Source: Sphingomonas albertensis (lineage in GTDB: Bacteria > Pseudomonadota > Alphaproteobacteria > Sphingomonadales > Sphingomonadaceae). From it: a stretch of DNA of 55,169 nt. The stretch's first letter is position 1. Every line of letters begins with the position of its first letter. The notes beneath the pieces were generated by a model. The model searched no databases and was not told the origin of the DNA. It saw only the letters and a list, made by a program, of their open reading frames with translations. The stretch lies in assembly GCF_014358075.1 (NCBI RefSeq), contig NZ_JACONT010000029.1, positions 1 through 55,169 of the forward strand, written 5' to 3'. The position numbers and the translations under genes are program-made. This document shows positions 15,828 to 23,359 of this stretch, piece by piece.

Positions 15828-17039
15828 TCAACGGCCGATCTTGACGCGAAGCCCTACCACGACGGCATCCTCGAGCTGCGTGTCGCCTCCGGGGTTCACG
15901 ACATATTGCAGATCCGGCTGGACGCTCAGCCACGGCGCCAGCACCGCGTTATAGACCGCCTCCACGACCAGTTCATGCGCGTCACGCACGCCGCCGTCCC
16001 CGGATTGATCGCGTCGATAGCGATCGCCGAACCCGGCGGAGGCGAAGGACACGCCGACCTGGTCGTCAGGACGGTCCGGTGCGATGCCGGTATGGACCAG
16101 CCCCCCACCAAGATAACGGCCGATGCGATTGAACCGAGTGTCGGCGACGCCGAAGCGCAGCCATCCCGCCAAGCCGTGTGCATCGTCGGCGCGAGAGCCG
16201 ACCAGCCGCTGCTCGGCGAACACGTACGCGCCTTTGTTCCCGCGTCGAGGCGCGGCGGGATCGGACGACCGGACATCGTCGAACCGGGCGGTGTATCCCC
16301 AGACCCCGATCGCCGCCTTCGTCCCGCGATTGAGATAATCGACTTCGCCGACGACAAGCGCACCGTCCCGCGAAGACAGCGCGATCGCGGTACGCCGGGG
16401 ATGCGACGGATCGCCGGGGACGCCGTCGAGCACCGCGACGCGCCCCAGCCAATGCTCGGCGAGCTTCATTTCGCCCCGTACCGCGAACGACGTCACCGGG
16501 AAGATCGACGGACCGCGTCGCCCCGACTGCGAAAAATCCGGACCGATCCCGTGCGACGAGATCAGGAACAGCCCGCCACTCTGCGTCGTGTCGAATTCGG
16601 AGTTCAGGTTGTACAGGCCGAGCTTGATCGAGGCGTTGCGGCCGACGTCCTGCTCGACCCACGCCTCGAACAGCCGCGCCGCCCGCACATTGGTCTCGAT
16701 GTTCGAAATCCCCTGCGCGTCGCCGACCAGATCGCCCGACAGCGACGCACCATTGTCGTAGATGCCGTACAGGAACAGCCGCGCGCCGTGCCATCCGACC
16801 AGCCGGTCCGCGTCGATCGCCACCTGGAGATCGAGATTGTCGAGGTACCGCGTGCCGCGCGCGATCCCGCCCGAGACGTTGCTGCGAATATCGGCGACAT
16901 ACACCGCCGACAGCGTGACCGGCTTATCGGAGCGTTCGTTGGCCGAGCGCGGATAGCCGGTCGGCCGCTCGTCCTGCGCATAGGCCGGCGCTGCGAGTCC
17001 GACTATCAGCAGCAGTCGCGCGGCAATCCGCCGGATCAC
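15828..17039 (-). CDS. OprB-type outer-membrane porin
   Basis: A 403-residue outer-membrane porin of the OprB (carbohydrate-selective porin) family. The signal peptide is LLLIVGLAAPAYAQ. Family stretches include LFLYGIYDNGASLSGDLVGD, SIKLGLYNLNSEFDTTQSGG, the aromatic and glycine-rich strands through the barrel, and a C-terminal WLSVQPDLQYVVNPGGD. The start is a GTG at 17039 that overlaps the stop of the ABC ATPase gene (GTGA), so it is translated in coupling with an ABC importer. In this setting it probably feeds the importer's substrate across the outer membrane, and that substrate need not be a sugar. Confidence 0.9.
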   Translation of the reverse strand: MIRRIAARLLLIVGLAAPAYAQDERPTGYPRSANERSDKPVTLSAVYVADIRSNVSGGIARGTRYLDNLDLQVAIDADRLVGWHGARLFLYGIYDNGASLSGDLVGDAQGISNIETNVRAARLFEAWVEQDVGRNASIKLGLYNLNSEFDTTQSGGLFLISSHGIGPDFSQSGRRGPSIFPVTSFAVRGEMKLAEHWLGRVAVLDGVPGDPSHPRRTAIALSSRDGALVVGEVDYLNRGTKAAIGVWGYTARFDDVRSSDPAAPRRGNKGAYVFAEQRLVGSRADDAHGLAGWLRFGVADTRFNRIGRYLGGGLVHTGIAPDRPDDQVGVSFASAGFGDRYRRDQSGDGGVRDAHELVVEAVYNAVLAPWLSVQPDLQYVVNPGGDTQLEDAVVVGLRVKIGR

Positions 17040-18352
17040 ACGACATCGTCCAGGCTGAACCGATCCGCATCTTCGTCATACGCGAACACCTCGGCATAGC
17101 GGCCCCAATGCGTCACCGTCCGCAACGTCTCGTCGGCATAATCCTCCGACATATGATCCTCCAGCTCGTCGCGGAACCGGCGCGCGGGGGCAACATGTCC
17201 GCTCCGCTCGTCGAGGATGCGGCGGATGTGCTGCGCGAGCGGGACGTGTGCGAGCAACGCCTGCGCGAACAGCGCTTTCCGCGCGTCGACATCGGCCTGC
17301 GCATAGCGTCGCGCGGCCGGCGTCAGGAGAATATCCGCCCCCTGCAACTCGGCGAACCGCAGCAACTGGAGCGTCTCCGCCATCGGAAACAGATCGTCGA
17401 CCTCCAGCTGGAGCTGATCGGCGAGATCGGCCATCGCCGCGCGGCCGTCGAAGGGGCTGGCGTCGACTTCCTCGATTAGCCCGGCCAGCGCGTTGGTCGA
17501 GACGCGCGGCAATACCATCTGGATGCCGGTGCCGGGGAACAGCCCGTCGCGGACCGGCTCGGCCGGCGCGCGCGCGGTCATCTGCGCATAGATGTCGTCG
17601 ACCAGCTTGCGGAAGGCGGGATCGAGCCGGTCGCGCGGTTGCGGCAGGTCGACCCTGATCTCGGCGGCGACGCGACCGGGGTTGGACGAGAAGACGAGGA
17701 TGCGGTCGCACATCAGCACCGCCTCCTCGATATTGTGCGTGACGATCAGGATCGACTTGATCGGCATCCGCCCCTCCGCCCACAGATCGAGCAGGTCGGT
17801 GCGCAAGGTCTCGGCGGTCAGCACGTCGAGCGCGGAGAAGGGCTCGTCCATCAGCAACAGCGACGGATTGACGACGATCGCGCGCGCCAGCCCGACGCGC
17901 TGCCGCATCCCGCCCGACAATTCCTTAGGATAGGCGTTCTCGAACCCGTCGAGACCGATCAGGTCGATCGCCGCGAGCGCGCGCGTGCGGCGCTCGTCCG
18001 CCGGAACGCGCTGCGCCTCCAGGCCAAGCTCGACATTCTGAAGCACGGTCAGCCACGGGAACAGCGCAAAGGTCTGGAAGACCATGCTGATCGTATGTGC
18101 GGGACCGTCGGGAACGTCGGCGAACCGTACGCTCCCTTCGTCGGGCCGGATCAGCCCCGCGATCGAACGCAGCAAGGTCGACTTGCCCGAGCCCGAGCGA
18201 CCGAGCAGCCCGACGACCTCGTCCTCGTGCAGCGTCAGGCTGACGTCTTCGAGCACCGGCGCGCCGCCATCGCCGCGGCCATAGCGATGACTGACGTGCT
18301 CGACCCGAACGAGCGGGCGGCTGGCCGGAGCGCGGAGGAATGCTGTTGCCAT
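17036..18352 (-). CDS. Nitrate/sulfonate/bicarbonate-type ABC ATPase with C-terminal AAA-associated domain
   Basis: A 438-residue ATPase subunit. All catalytic motifs are intact: Walker A GRSGSGKST (51-59), signature LSGGMRQR (145-152), Walker B LLLMDEP (165-171) and H-loop H206 in VTHN. After about residue 285 it carries the extra AAA-associated C-terminal domain found in one branch of the NitT/TauT family (QLQLEVDDLFPMAETLQLL). AAAGGAC stands eight bases before ATG 18352; an ATG at 18370 touching the permease stop is the alternative start. It energises the double permease encoded just upstream. Confidence 0.92.
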   Translation of the reverse strand: MATAFLRAPASRPLVRVEHVSHRYGRGDGGAPVLEDVSLTLHEDEVVGLLGRSGSGKSTLLRSIAGLIRPDEGSVRFADVPDGPAHTISMVFQTFALFPWLTVLQNVELGLEAQRVPADERRTRALAAIDLIGLDGFENAYPKELSGGMRQRVGLARAIVVNPSLLLMDEPFSALDVLTAETLRTDLLDLWAEGRMPIKSILIVTHNIEEAVLMCDRILVFSSNPGRVAAEIRVDLPQPRDRLDPAFRKLVDDIYAQMTARAPAEPVRDGLFPGTGIQMVLPRVSTNALAGLIEEVDASPFDGRAAMADLADQLQLEVDDLFPMAETLQLLRFAELQGADILLTPAARRYAQADVDARKALFAQALLAHVPLAQHIRRILDERSGHVAPARRFRDELEDHMSEDYADETLRTVTHWGRYAEVFAYDEDADRFSLDDVV

Positions 18353-18369
18353 GTCTTGTCCTTTCGACA

Positions 18370-20118
18370 TCAGGCGAGCCGGAGACGGCGTTCGGCAAAG
18401 GCGTACATCGGACGCCAGACGAGCCGGTTGAAGGCGATCACGAACATCGACATCACCGCGATGCCGAGCGCGACGCGGGGATAGTCGCCGGCCTCGGTCG
18501 CCTTGGCGATGAACGTGCCGAGCCCGTGCGCCTCGACCTTCTGCGTCCCCCACGAGACCGCTTCGGCGACGATGCTGGCGTTCCACGATCCGCCCGATGC
18601 GGTCAGCGCGCCGGTGACGTAATAGGGAAACACGCCGGGCAGCGCGACCTGTCGCCACCATTGCCAGCCGCGAACGCCGAACATCCCCGCCGCCTCGCGC
18701 AGGTCGGTCGGGATCGCGCTGGCACCGGCGATGACGTTGAACAGGATGTACCACTGCGTCCCCAGGATCATCAGCGGCGACAGCCAGATGTCAGGCGACA
18801 ACCGCCAGTGGACGATTCCGATCACCGCGAACGGGAACAGGACGTTGGCAGGGAACGCCGCGAGGAACTGCGCGACGGGTTGCAGGCGCTCCGCCCATTT
18901 GGGGTTGAGGCCGATCCAGACGCCGATCGGCACCCAGACGAGGCTGGCGAGTGCGATCAGCACGACGACCCGTAGCATCGTGATACAGGCCAGCCCGAAC
19001 ACCGCGACCGCATCGCTGAGCCGCAGCGTCGCGAAGACATAGCGTCCCGCGAGCCAGAGCGCGGCGACCACCGATACCAGGACCAACGCCTGCCACAGCC
19101 GTTCCAGCACGATGCTCGGTTCGTGGACGCGGCGCTCACGCGGGCGCGCCCTGCCCCGGTCGAGCGTCAGCAGGAGCCGGCCGAGCGCGGTGACCGGCGC
19201 GAACAGCACGGGCAACAGGCGCGTGCGGCGGAACAGGTCGTAGGCCCAGGACTGTGGCCGCTCTGTGCTGGCGGTCTGTTCGAACCGGAAGCGGTCCGCC
19301 CAGGCGACCACCGGCCGGAAGACCAGCTGGTCGTACAGCAGGATGACGATCCCCATCGCGACCACCGCCAGACCGATCGCGCTGAAATCCTTGCGGGCGA
19401 TCGCGAGCGCCAGCCATGAGCCGACCCCGGGCAGGGTCACGGTCGTGTTGCCGACCGTGATCGCTTCGGACGCAACCACGAAGAACCAGCCGCCCGACAT
19501 CGACATCATCGCGTTCCAGACCAGCGACGGAGTCGCGAACGGCAGATCGAGCCGGAGGAAGCGGCGCACCGGCGACAAGGCGAAACCGCGGGTCACCTCG
19601 TCCAGGTCGGACGGCACCGAGCGCAGCGACTGATAGAAGCTGAACGCCATGTTCCACGCCTGGCTGGTGAAGATCGCGAACACCGCCGCCAGCTCCACGC
19701 CCAGGATCTGGCCGGGGAACAGCCCCATGAAGGCAGTGACGGTAAAGGTCAGGAAGCCGAGGATCGGCACCGATTGCAGGATGTCGAGCATCGGCACGAT
19801 GATCTGCCCCGCGCGGCGGCTGCGCGCGGCCAGCGTCGCGACGACCAGCGTGAAGACCAGGCTCGCCGCGAGTGCTGCGAACATCCGGATCACCGTGCGC
19901 AACGCATAATAGGGCAGATAGCGCGGATCGAGCGTGACCGGCTCGACCCGCAGGCGCGACAGCGGCTCGGCCACGCCTTCGGCGCCGCGGACCAGTAGCG
20001 CGGCGACACCGATCAGCAGCACCAAGGCGATGAGGTCGGCGCGGTTGGGCTGCGTCAGGCGGAGGATGCGCGAGAACGAGCGGACTCGGCCGGCAGTCGC
20101 TACCGTATCAGTCGCCAT
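18370..20118 (-). CDS. ABC permease with two fused membrane domains (NitT/TauT type)
   Basis: A 582-residue permease in which two copies of the binding-protein-dependent transport domain are fused, so a single chain replaces the usual homodimer. The first half (about 25-275) and second half (about 330-580) each have five or six membrane helices and a coupling-helix region: EVTRGFALSPVRRFLRLDLP in the first, REAAGMFGVRGWQWWRQVALP in the second. GGGGAGGA precedes the ATG at 20118. It is followed by the ATPase and the OprB porin. No substrate-binding protein is encoded in the operon or elsewhere in the window, so the ligand (nitrate, sulfonate, taurine or other) is not determined. Confidence 0.9.
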   Translation of the reverse strand: MATDTVATAGRVRSFSRILRLTQPNRADLIALVLLIGVAALLVRGAEGVAEPLSRLRVEPVTLDPRYLPYYALRTVIRMFAALAASLVFTLVVATLAARSRRAGQIIVPMLDILQSVPILGFLTFTVTAFMGLFPGQILGVELAAVFAIFTSQAWNMAFSFYQSLRSVPSDLDEVTRGFALSPVRRFLRLDLPFATPSLVWNAMMSMSGGWFFVVASEAITVGNTTVTLPGVGSWLALAIARKDFSAIGLAVVAMGIVILLYDQLVFRPVVAWADRFRFEQTASTERPQSWAYDLFRRTRLLPVLFAPVTALGRLLLTLDRGRARPRERRVHEPSIVLERLWQALVLVSVVAALWLAGRYVFATLRLSDAVAVFGLACITMLRVVVLIALASLVWVPIGVWIGLNPKWAERLQPVAQFLAAFPANVLFPFAVIGIVHWRLSPDIWLSPLMILGTQWYILFNVIAGASAIPTDLREAAGMFGVRGWQWWRQVALPGVFPYYVTGALTASGGSWNASIVAEAVSWGTQKVEAHGLGTFIAKATEAGDYPRVALGIAVMSMFVIAFNRLVWRPMYAFAERRLRLA

Positions 20119-20172
20119 GCCATTCCTCCCCGCCGACGGGACGCGCTAGCGTCGCCGCGTGACAGGCGCGCG

Positions 20173-20313
20173 TCATGCCGAGCGCTCGGCCACGGCACGG
20201 GATCCGCGCGCCGCCCATCCTCGCAGGATGCGGCCACGGTGAAGCGGCGCGGCGGCCAGCGCGGCGTGGATAGCGCGATCATGCTGGATCGTGCGGAAAA
20301 CTACATTGGTCAT
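20173..20313 (-). CDS. Possible 46-codon leader ORF before the ABC operon
   Basis: A 46-codon frame that starts with MTNVVFRTIQHDRAIHAAL and ends AERSA, 54 bases before the permease start and on the same strand. About 70 per cent of its codons end in G or C, in keeping with the flanking genes, and it occupies most of the otherwise empty leader. A ribosome site is weak (GGAAGAG about 14 bases upstream). It has no cysteine, no run of one amino acid and no hydrophobic segment. It might be a regulatory upstream ORF or chance. Confidence 0.35.
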   Translation of the reverse strand: MTNVVFRTIQHDRAIHAALAAAPLHRGRILRGWAARGSRAVAERSA

Positions 20314-20556
20314 CAGGCGTCTCTTCCGGGCTCGTGGGGCGAGTCCGGGACAGACGCTCAGCCGGATCGCACTCGCGATTTGTGAACGGCGTGCCCGAAC
20401 CCGGGACGTCCAGCCGTGATCGTCAGCAGGGCAGAGCCTCTACTGTCGCCATCGCCGGACAAGGGGGTAGATCGGGGTTTCATGTGCGTCCTGTTCGTTA
20501 CCGGTGCCGCGATTGCGCCACCTGCCGGGCGCCCTTGGCGTCGCGACGAGCGCCCG

Positions 20557-20577
20557 CTATACCCTAGGGGGGTATAG
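20557..20577. promoter_or_regulatory. RcnR/CsoR-type operator
   Basis: Perfect inverted arms CTATACCC (20557-20564) and GGGTATAG (20570-20577) enclose TAGGG, producing the A/T-flanked run of six G that members of the CsoR/RcnR/FrmR family bind. It lies 25 bases before the ATG of such a regulator, implying autorepression. It could also affect the divergent ABC operon, whose first ATG is about 240 bases away. Confidence 0.75.
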
Positions 20578-20602
20578 ATCAAGAGGGTAGTGCGCGTCGG
20601 CC

Positions 20603-20881
20603 ATGAGTCATGTCGAAAAAGAGAAGAAGAAGCTGCTCAACCGGCTCAAGCGGCTGAAAGGCCAGATCGAGGCACTCGAGCGCGCGATCGAGGAAGACCG
20701 CGAATGCGCGCGGGTGCTGCAACAGGCGACCTCGTGTCGCGGCGCGCTCGACGGGTTCATCGCCGAGGTGATCGAGGATCATATCCGCGAGCACATGATC
20801 GATCCCGCGACCGCGCGGGACGATCCGCGTACGGTCGCAGCCGAGGAGCTGGTCGAGATCGTCCACGCGTACCTCACCTGA
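20603..20881 (+). CDS. RcnR/FrmR-family metal or formaldehyde-responsive repressor
   Basis: A 92-residue all-helical repressor of the CsoR/RcnR/FrmR (DUF156) family. N-terminal lysine/arginine-rich helices (EKKKLLNRLKRLKGQIEALE) bind DNA. The sensing residues H3, C35, H60 and H64 are all present, the set used by E. coli RcnR for nickel and cobalt; an additional C45 is close by. FrmR shares C35 and H60 but normally lacks H3. Nickel/cobalt is therefore somewhat favoured over formaldehyde. The classical targets (rcnA efflux, frmA) are not adjacent. It converges on lysA with only seven bases between the stops. Confidence 0.85.
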   Translation: MSHVEKEKKKLLNRLKRLKGQIEALERAIEEDRECARVLQQATSCRGALDGFIAEVIEDHIREHMIDPATARDDPRTVAAEELVEIVHAYLT

Positions 20882-20888
20882 CCCTTGC

Positions 20889-22121
20889 CTACGCCGCGAA
20901 CTCCTCAGGCAGATAGCGATCGGCGACGATCTCGAACCGGTCGCCATCGACCAGAACCTGCGGGCTGAGCGCGCGGCAATTATAGGTCGACGCCATCGCC
21001 GCGCCATACGCACCGGTGGCGTGCAGCACCGCGAGGTCGCCGCGGCGGACACGGTCGATGTCGCGCGCGACTGCGAACACGTCGCCGCTCTCGCAGACCG
21101 GGCCGGCGATGGTGGCGACCATCCGCTCGCCGTCCGGCGAAACGGCTTCGAACCGGTGAAAGGCATCGTACAGCGCCGGCCGCGCGAGGTCGTTCATCGC
21201 CGCATCGACGATCACGAACGGATGGTCGGCGCCCGGCTTCACCCAGATCACCCGCGTCAGCAGCACGCCGGCGAGCCCTGCGACCACCCGCCCCGGCTCG
21301 AACGTGAGTTCGACGTCCCAGTCGCGCGTGACCCGCGCGACCATCGCGGCATAGGCGTCGAGCGTCGGAACGACGTCGTCGGCGCGGTAGGGGATGCCGA
21401 GACCGCCGCCGAGATCGACGCGGCCGACGACATGGCCCCGCCCGCGCAAGTCCGCCACTAAGCGGCCGATCCGATCATAGGCCTCCTCCAGCGGCGCGAG
21501 ATCGCGCAGCTGGCTGCCGATGTGCACCGCGACCCCGACCAGGTCGAGACCCTCAAGGCGCGACAGTCGATCGTACATCGCGGGCACGTCGGCGATCGGC
21601 ACCCCGAACTTGTTGCCGCGCCGCCCTGTCGAGATCTTGGCATGCGTGCCGCCATCGACATCGGGATTGACGCGCAGCACCGCCGTCGCCCGCCTGCCCT
21701 GCGCCTGGGCCAGCGCGGCGAGCACCTGTCCCTCCTCCTCCAGTTCGAGGTTGAACTGACCGACGCCGGCGGCGAGCGCGTCGGCGAGTTCGCGATCGGT
21801 CTTGCCGACGCCCGAAAAGACGATGTCCGATGCCGCGATCCCCGCGTCGAGCGCGCGCCGCATCTCACCCCCGGAGACGATGTCGGCGCCGAAGCCGGAC
21901 CCGGCCAGCAAATGCAGCACCGCGCCATTCGGGTTCGCCTTGACGGCAAACGCGACGCGGACGCGTGGCAGGATCGACAGCGCCAATTTGAATCGCTGCG
22001 CCGCATCGCGCAGCGCGGCGGCGGAATAGACGTGGACGGGTGTCCCCACCGCTTCGGCGATGGCGGGCAGCGGCACGGCTTCGGCGCACAGGACGCCGTC
22101 CCGCGGACTGAAATAGGTCAT
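20889..22121 (-). CDS. lysA: Diaminopimelate decarboxylase
   Basis: A 410-residue PLP enzyme converting meso-diaminopimelate to lysine, the last step of lysine synthesis. The PLP lysine is K61 in FAVKANPNG. Other family signatures are HIGSQL, GGGLGIPY, EPGR, CESGDVFA (catalytic cysteine from the partner subunit) and GAYGAAMASTYN. The frame is open upstream, but MTYFSPRDG at 22121 is the natural N-terminus for this family. It is the last gene of a four-gene operon. In many sphingomonads lysA follows argH, which is absent here, so this may be a rearranged or second copy. Confidence 0.95.
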   Translation of the reverse strand: MTYFSPRDGVLCAEAVPLPAIAEAVGTPVHVYSAAALRDAAQRFKLALSILPRVRVAFAVKANPNGAVLHLLAGSGFGADIVSGGEMRRALDAGIAASDIVFSGVGKTDRELADALAAGVGQFNLELEEEGQVLAALAQAQGRRATAVLRVNPDVDGGTHAKISTGRRGNKFGVPIADVPAMYDRLSRLEGLDLVGVAVHIGSQLRDLAPLEEAYDRIGRLVADLRGRGHVVGRVDLGGGLGIPYRADDVVPTLDAYAAMVARVTRDWDVELTFEPGRVVAGLAGVLLTRVIWVKPGADHPFVIVDAAMNDLARPALYDAFHRFEAVSPDGERMVATIAGPVCESGDVFAVARDIDRVRRGDLAVLHATGAYGAAMASTYNCRALSPQVLVDGDRFEIVADRYLPEEFAA

Positions 22122-22138
22122 GAGTGTTCGGTGTCCGG

Positions 22139-22405
22139 TTATCGGGAATGCGGCGGGTCGGCCCGCCGGCGGGTACGACGGAGTCGCACGGCGTGGATCG
22201 CTTGCGCGGTATGCCCGTGACCATGACGTTCGGCGCGCAGCACCACCGCCACGCGCTTGCCGTTGATCATCAGCGTCAGGCCGAGCAGCGCGATCGGAAA
22301 CACGAGCATCGCCTGCGCCGACCCGTTCATCGCCGCGGCCACACCGCAGGCTCCGACGGCCAGCACCAGGCCGATCCCGCGCCAGAGCATATCGCGCCGG
22401 GTCAT
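22139..22405 (-). CDS. Small two-helix membrane protein
   Basis: An 88-residue protein with two hydrophobic helices (about residues 10-27, GIGLVLAVGACGVAAAM, and 31-48, AMLVFPIALLGLTLMI) and a strongly basic, His- and Arg-rich tail. GAGGAA lies at a good distance before ATG 22405. The start overlaps the stop of the methyltransferase-like gene (ATGA), and lysA begins 17 bases after its stop, so it belongs to the lysA operon. No family recognised. Confidence 0.65.
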   Translation of the reverse strand: MTRRDMLWRGIGLVLAVGACGVAAAMNGSAQAMLVFPIALLGLTLMINGKRVAVVLRAERHGHGHTAQAIHAVRLRRTRRRADPPHSR

Positions 22406-22917
22406 GCCGCAATTCCTCGAACATGGCATGCCGCATCGTCGGCGACCACGATCCGCCCGGCGTTTAGGACGGCACACGCTGCCTCCGGACGACGGTCGCG
22501 CGCGCGGTCGTGGCAGATCACGATATCGGCCGGCAGGTCCTGCTCGTCGCGCAAGGCCGCGACCATGTCCGCCACCGCGAAGTCGACGCCGATCGCCAAG
22601 TCGATGACGCGGTGCGCCGCTGCCCGCGCCCGCCCGATCAACAGCGGCGATCGGTCGATGCCGCGCCCCTCGATCGCGGTAAAACCGAGCCGCCTCGCCT
22701 CCGCCAAGGCCTGCAACAACAGCGTCCCGGCACCACATTCGGCATCGACGATGCGCACCGCGTGCCGGCCATTCGTCCGCAGCGCCGCCAAGGCAGCCTC
22801 GATCCGGGGCCAGCGCGGGTCATGGGCGGCGGCCTTCGACACGTGCCGGAACGGGCACGTTGACGTGGCTCCGCCGACCGCCGTGCGCAACCGGACGGGA
22901 AGAGCATGTACGTTCAT
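22402..22917 (-). CDS. Small class I SAM-dependent methyltransferase-like protein
   Basis: A 171-residue protein with a Rossmann methyltransferase core. Motif I is VDAECGAGTLLLQAL (about residues 54-68), and the acidic end of the second strand is in GRGIDRSPLL. IGVDFAVADMVAALRDEQDLPADIVIC resembles motifs II and IV. It lacks a recognisable substrate domain. The ATG at 22917 sits six bases after GGAGGG; the upstream ATG at 22923 touches that sequence and is less likely. Its position between a small unknown gene and the two-helix protein does not reveal its target. Confidence 0.7.
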   Translation of the reverse strand: MNVHALPVRLRTAVGGATSTCPFRHVSKAAAHDPRWPRIEAALAALRTNGRHAVRIVDAECGAGTLLLQALAEARRLGFTAIEGRGIDRSPLLIGRARAAAHRVIDLAIGVDFAVADMVAALRDEQDLPADIVICHDRARDRRPEAACAVLNAGRIVVADDAACHVRGIAA

Positions 22918-22930
22918 TTCCATCCCTCCG

Positions 22931-23194
22931 TCAGGCCGCCCGCGGCAGCGCACGCTCGTCGCGACCCACCGGAGCAAAGGACACGAGCGGCGTGAGCGGC
23001 ACATTGGCGATCTCGACGCTCGCATGGTAGATGTCCCGCTCGGCCTGCGCATAGCGCATCGCGGCACCGTACGAGATGAAGCGGCCTTCGAGGTTACGCC
23101 TGCTGTCCTGGACCAGCCAATGGCCTGCGCGATCCTGGCCGACATAGATGACGAGCCCGGTAGGATCGGGCTCCGATATGGGTTCAGACGACAT
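22931..23194 (-). CDS. Small protein resembling DUF2188
   Basis: An 87-residue soluble protein. The central part (VIYVGQDRAGHWLVQDSR, then RFISYGAAMRYAQAE) has the pattern of DUF2188-like proteins, which pair a Trp-Val strand with a helix containing A-x-x-A/Y-A. It is the first gene of the lysA operon, 13 bases before the methyltransferase-like gene. ATG 23194 follows TAGGCGAA. Function unknown. Confidence 0.6.
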   Translation of the reverse strand: MSSEPISEPDPTGLVIYVGQDRAGHWLVQDSRRNLEGRFISYGAAMRYAQAERDIYHASVEIANVPLTPLVSFAPVGRDERALPRAA

Positions 23195-23359
23195 TTCGCC
23201 TACGTGCCTTTCGTATCGCGAGCGTCCTGCCCGCCCCCGATAATTACGGGGTGGGGCATAGCGCTTCGAGATCGATCCCGGCCGATCGCATAGTGCGCGC
23301 ATAGTGTTGCGCTCGGTTCGCCGCGTTCCAGCCCCTCAGGTGCTACGGAATGACGAGAG

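Noticed and set aside
20100..20282. Alternative 60-codon minus-strand frame overlapping the permease start
   Set aside because: It overlaps the 46-codon leader candidate and the permease start, is Arg/Ser-rich and has no ribosome site; the leader frame has better codon use.
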